Assembly (NCBI RefSeq): GCF_024722015.1
Contig: NZ_JANQBD010000002.1
Span: forward strand, 310,001 to 374,000
Source: Paenibacillus radicis (ex Xue et al. 2023)
GTDB lineage: Bacteria; Bacillota; Bacilli; Paenibacillales; NBRC-103111
DNA: 64,000 nt
Direction: 5' to 3'
Part shown: positions 61,181 through 64,000 of the stretch, one piece after another
Layout: each line of letters opens with the position of its first letter
How positions within the stretch are numbered: the stretch's first letter is position 1
Notes under the pieces: generated by a model
Seen by the model: only the letters and a program-made list of their open reading frames with translations
Databases searched by the model: none
Told to the model about the DNA's origin: nothing
Position numbers and translations under genes: made by a program

Positions 61181-61842
61181 GGCTGTCCCAAAAGGGTATC
61201 AGTGAATGAATCAGTCCCAAACTATGTACAAAGACGCCTCCAAAACCACCATGAAAGTGGAAATGGAAGCGTTTTTTTGTAGGGAAATTCCCATCAGAGT
61301 GGGGGTTCGAAAATCGAAAAATGAGTCCGGCCGCTTTTTGGATGTTACTTAAGTGATGGGGCGGCTGCTTTCAAGCTAGAGGAGACCAGGATTTGTCAGG
61401 AGGCTGCGGAAGGAAAGAAAATAGATGGAAATTATAACGCTAATCTAGCGTGGATATCGCCTGAAATCAATCTAACTGGAAAAACTAACTCTAATATAGG
61501 TGAAATGGTGGATATCAGCCAAAATACGTAGAATTAGCATGAGGAATTCCAGCTATAAGGCTTGGAACGCTATTTTCGGAGTAACTAACTTGACATTTTC
61601 CTGATAATTGCACGGAGTGCGCCAGACTGCCATGCAATGCCGTAACCGAACCCCGAGCCACGAACCGGATACCCGCGATGAGTACACGCTGGAAAGCGAC
61701 CTCATCTTATTCATCACTAAGAATACACAAGAATGTGCAAAAAAGCCTTCAATTATTAAAGTGGAATTGAGGGCTCTTTTGCAACCATCTATTCAGGATA
61801 AAATGGTAAAAGGATTGTCTCAAAATGGCTTTTGGGGCAGCC
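61181..61842. mobile_element. Remnant of a small mobile element with 14-bp inverted ends
   Basis: Left end GGCTGTCCCAAAAG (61181-61194) and right end CTTTTGGGGCAGCC (61829-61842) are inverted repeats with a single mismatch, of the kind seen at insertion-sequence ends in Paenibacillus. The 662 bases between contain no intact transposase, only short, broken open stretches and internal quasi-repeats (TAATCTAG/TAATATAGG followed by GGATATC). No target-site duplication is obvious. A miniature element or a decayed insertion sequence. Confidence 0.5.
61738..61780 (-). terminator. Hairpin terminator downstream of mepB
   Basis: Imperfect stem AGCCTTCAATT (61744-61754) with AATTGAGGGCT (61765-61775), ten-base loop, followed on the minus strand by six T. 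It lies within the mobile-element remnant about 110 bases past the mepB stop and could end its transcript. Confidence 0.6.
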
Positions 61843-61887
61843 CCCTTAATTTTATTGTGAAGTTTACCTTCCATCATGATGTTTCTG

Positions 61888-62463
61888 CTAACTTAGCAGG
61901 CCATGAAGCATTCGAGCACGAACAACGTTTATTGGTTCATTTATAGGTATATCCAGGAAATATTCCAACTGCCATCTCTGAGTTTTATGAGCCTGGCTGC
62001 TTGTTGGTTTATCCCAAGGTGGGTATACACGTATTGCCCGTTTACCCCCCTCACCATTATTTGATACTATATTCTGTTGAAATAAGACGGTTTTCGGAAA
62101 TACAAATTGACCAAAGTTACTACCTTGGCGTGTACTAATAACGAAAAAATCGACTGGATCTGATCCGTTAAACGGTTGGGTCGATCCATCCCCCACTCTC
62201 TGCCATAGTGTCACAAATTGCCCGACCTTAGTTGGAGTAATTTTAGCAGCACGAAATCTAATGGACATACAATTTATATTAAATAAATAAGCCCCATACT
62301 CAGCATTTTGTGCTTCCAAGAGTGGTTGAGAGCATTCAAACCCGCATACGTTATAGACAAGCTCCCTGGCGGCAAGCAAATCACTATGAATGGTATCTGA
62401 AAAAGTTCGAGAACTTTGATTGTTAGAGCCATCTTCCGTTAAGGGACGGTTGTTCCTAGCCAT
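61888..62463 (-). CDS. mepB: MepB family protein
   Basis: 191 residues. The core YGAYLFNINCMSIRFRAAKI, TPTKVGQFVTLWQRV and the late GKRAIRVYPPWDKPTSSQAH, KTQRWQLEYFLDI match MepB, a conserved protein of unknown biochemical role first noticed in the mepRAB multidrug locus of Staphylococcus aureus. No MATE pump or MepR-type regulator is present here. N-terminal 30 residues are low in complexity. The gene ends 46 bases from the mobile-element remnant. Confidence 0.85.
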   Translation of the reverse strand: MARNNRPLTEDGSNNQSSRTFSDTIHSDLLAARELVYNVCGFECSQPLLEAQNAEYGAYLFNINCMSIRFRAAKITPTKVGQFVTLWQRVGDGSTQPFNGSDPVDFFVISTRQGSNFGQFVFPKTVLFQQNIVSNNGEGGKRAIRVYPPWDKPTSSQAHKTQRWQLEYFLDIPINEPINVVRARMLHGLLS

Positions 62464-62503
62464 ATACTTAAATCTCCTGTTTCCATATGAGTTGGTTGCT
62501 TAT

Positions 62504-63418
62504 CTACGAACGGTTGCGCAGAGCGATAGCCGGGTTGTAGGACATTAAACTGTCCAGCACGCTTCGATCAATTCCCCATTCTTCCGCAAATGGAATAAAC
62601 ACCGTGAACAGCTTATGATAAGGCCGAATATCACCGCCTTGCTCTTTTCCAACCGTGTACCAGCCCAGGTCCTGAGACAGCAGCAGCTTCTCTTTCATTC
62701 CGCGATCGAGAAAAGCTTGGAGCAGCCTGCAATTATCCTCATTAGGCCAACGCATGATGGAATCAAGCTCAATCCACATCCCCTGCTTGAAAGCCAATTC
62801 ATGCATGTCCAGATCTTTTTCGTTCTGGGCGTGAACCCAGATGAATCGAGACGGATCAAAGTGGCGCTCTGCCATAATTTCCAGCACATGCATGACCGCG
62901 ATGCCATCGTTCGTATGGGCTTGGATCGGCAGACCGGTTTCTAGCGATGTGGTCAGTGCGGCACGGACGATCTTCTCCTGTACCGGGTTAAGCCGGCCTT
63001 TGTTCAGCGCGATCTTAATAAAGCCCGGCTTGACCCCGCTATCTCCGATTCCATCGTCATATTCGCGAATCCACAGCTTGGCAAGCTCCGTTTCCGGTAT
63101 TTCGTACACAAATGGCGACAAATATGGAGCTTGATAAAATCCAGTATTCGTGATGATATGCAAGCCCGACTTTTCGGCCAACTCGCGTAATAAATAGGGA
63201 TCCCTTCCCAAATATTCCGGAGAGCAATCGACAAACGACCTACACCCCACACTCTTAAGCTCCAACAAATAAGGTAAAATATGGTCGACTACTTCCTGGC
63301 GATCATAATCATCTCGCGTCAATTTTCCGTCTTCGATAAAGCCAACCAAAATATGCTCATGCGGCAGGGTAACGCCAAGCTCCCTTTCTTCGATCGGACC
63401 AAGCACCGTATGTATCAT
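62504..63418 (-). CDS. Phosphotriesterase-family metallohydrolase
   Basis: About 304 residues of the PTE/lactonase branch of amidohydrolases. Metal ligands visible: LPHEHILVGF, carboxylated lysine in GFIKIALNKG, His in QAHTNDG, His in WVHAQNEKD and Asp in LLSQDLGW. These enzymes open lactones or hydrolyse phosphotriesters or sulfated esters; no signal peptide, so cytoplasmic. Start ATG 63418 overlaps the upstream epimerase stop as ATGA, indicating an operon; SD AAAGGAAGG. Substrate unknown, possibly a sugar lactone made by the epimerase/dehydrogenase next to it. Confidence 0.9.
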   Translation of the reverse strand: MIHTVLGPIEERELGVTLPHEHILVGFIEDGKLTRDDYDRQEVVDHILPYLLELKSVGCRSFVDCSPEYLGRDPYLLRELAEKSGLHIITNTGFYQAPYLSPFVYEIPETELAKLWIREYDDGIGDSGVKPGFIKIALNKGRLNPVQEKIVRAALTTSLETGLPIQAHTNDGIAVMHVLEIMAERHFDPSRFIWVHAQNEKDLDMHELAFKQGMWIELDSIMRWPNEDNCRLLQAFLDRGMKEKLLLSQDLGWYTVGKEQGGDIRPYHKLFTVFIPFAEEWGIDRSVLDSLMSYNPAIALRNRS

Positions 63419-64000
63419 AGTAGTGAGCCTTCCTTTGACAGCATCCAATCGAATGTTTCTTTCAGAGCATCCTCCAGCTTCAACTGCGGCTTATATCCGG
63501 TTACTTCAGTTAACCGTGAAGTGTCATAAATGCGATGCCTTGCATGATGGACATCGTTAGGCTTATTTTGCAAAAATGAGTGAAGCAGCACGGAGCTGAA
63601 TTGCAGCTCTACGTCCAATAGTCCGGCAACGATCTCGTAATATCGCTTTGCCGTTACCGCATCAGGTCCCGCACAATTAAAAATATGTCCGAAGCTCTGC
63701 TCCATCCCGGCTATATGTGCGATGCATTGCGCAATTTCGCGAGTCCATACCGGTTGGATAAGCATCAGCCCATCGTTCAGCAGCTTCAGGCCTTCTCCGC
63801 TGCGGATTTTGTCCAACAGCCCCGTATCCCGACCGAGCACCTGGTCGCTTCCTAGCTCCTTTCCAGCTCCCAAAATATGAGGCGGCCGAAGAATCGTCAC
63901 AGGGAAACTCTCTTTCTCCCAGGCCTCCAGAAACAACCGCTCACAATCAAGCTTCCCTACCGCATATGCTGTGTCACGCTGCGTTTCAGCCGACTCTGCT
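63415..64000 (-). CDS. NAD-dependent epimerase/dehydratase, N-terminus beyond window edge
   Basis: The C-terminal 194 codons of an extended short-chain dehydrogenase; the 5' part is outside the window. The catalytic YxxxK motif is visible right at the edge (residues YAVGK, codons near 63950), followed by ILRPPHILG, the NAG-free LIQPVWTREIAQCIAHI (the typical substrate helix), FNCAGPDAVTAKRYYEIV and the C-terminal domain GYKPQLKLEDALKETFDWML. Converts or oxidises a nucleotide sugar or free sugar with NAD. Its stop overlaps the phosphotriesterase start, so both form an operon. Confidence 0.88.
   Translation of the reverse strand, partial: AESAETQRDTAYAVGKLDCERLFLEAWEKESFPVTILRPPHILGAGKELGSDQVLGRDTGLLDKIRSGEGLKLLNDGLMLIQPVWTREIAQCIAHIAGMEQSFGHIFNCAGPDAVTAKRYYEIVAGLLDVELQFSSVLLHSFLQNKPNDVHHARHRIYDTSRLTEVTGYKPQLKLEDALKETFDWMLSKEGSLL

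Noticed and set aside
61608-61946. Plus-strand frame of 112 codons
   Set aside because: It crosses the mobile-element remnant and runs into mepB antisense; there is no ribosome site and the translation has no coherent fold.

Overview
The window looks like a chromosomal segment of a spore-forming, S-layer-bearing Firmicute, most likely Paenibacillus or a close relative. The reasons are three proteins with S-layer homology (SLH) domains, a GerW/YtfJ spore protein, strong AGGAGG-type ribosome binding sites, a Bacillus-like SWIM/SNF2 gene pair (YwqB/YwqA-like), an adaA-ogt-alkA repair operon and the moderate base composition. This placement is inference from gene content. No rRNA, tRNA, prophage or CRISPR array was seen.

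Layout. 1-0.4 kb: the first 127 codons of a PrmC/HemK-like methyltransferase that runs off the left edge. 0.9-1.8 kb: a LysR regulator. 2.1-5.7 kb: a pectin-oligomer pair (PL22-like oligogalacturonate lyase and GH4 glycosidase) facing an AraC regulator. 5.8-12.4 kb: a 2206-residue surface protein with a seven-blade RCC1 propeller, ten near-identical 76-residue repeats and C-terminal SLH domains. 12.7-15.2 kb: an NADH-dehydrogenase-like flavoprotein, an ECF41 sigma factor and an ACT protein, with an ECF41-type promoter in front. 15.4-24.8 kb: a small kinase, a second repeat-rich SLH protein, a membrane protein, a Nudix hydrolase, an MFS exporter with a palindromic operator, and a frameshifted third SLH protein. 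24.9-31.8 kb: a seven-gene minus-strand run that looks like a catabolic operon for a nitrogen-containing ring compound (amidohydrolase, Rieske oxygenase, NicD-like hydrolase, triple-RidA fusion, arylmalonate-decarboxylase/maleate-isomerase-like enzyme, Cys-Ntn hydrolase, Nudix). 32-39 kb: housekeeping and accessory genes, including DedA, an aldo/keto reductase, GNAT, MazG-like and TIM-barrel proteins, a kinase, an ECF sigma/anti-sigma pair and a PhnB-like protein. 39.2-41.6 kb: a protein with the N-terminal GNQAVQR-type motif of extracellular contractile injection system (eCIS) cargo, with a small acidic partner. 41.7-46.2 kb: a SWIM/SNF2 pair. 46.3-50.8 kb: a chemoreceptor, GerW and polyphosphate kinase. 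50.8-57.6 kb: a 1562-residue tandem P-type ATPase (first half catalytically dead) surrounded by at least five tiny membrane or helical proteins. 57.7-59.7 kb: the alkylation-repair operon. 59.8-61.1 kb: YnfA and an AraC/GyrI-like regulator. 61.2-61.8 kb: a decayed mobile-element-like segment. 61.9-64 kb: MepB, a phosphotriesterase-like lactonase/hydrolase and the 3' part of an NAD-dependent epimerase that runs off the right edge.

The most notable candidates for undescribed biology are the tandem P-ATPase with its small-protein entourage, the orphan eCIS-like cargo pair, the 25-32 kb catabolic operon with a covalent RidA trimer, and the ECF41 operon whose promoter can be read directly from the sequence.
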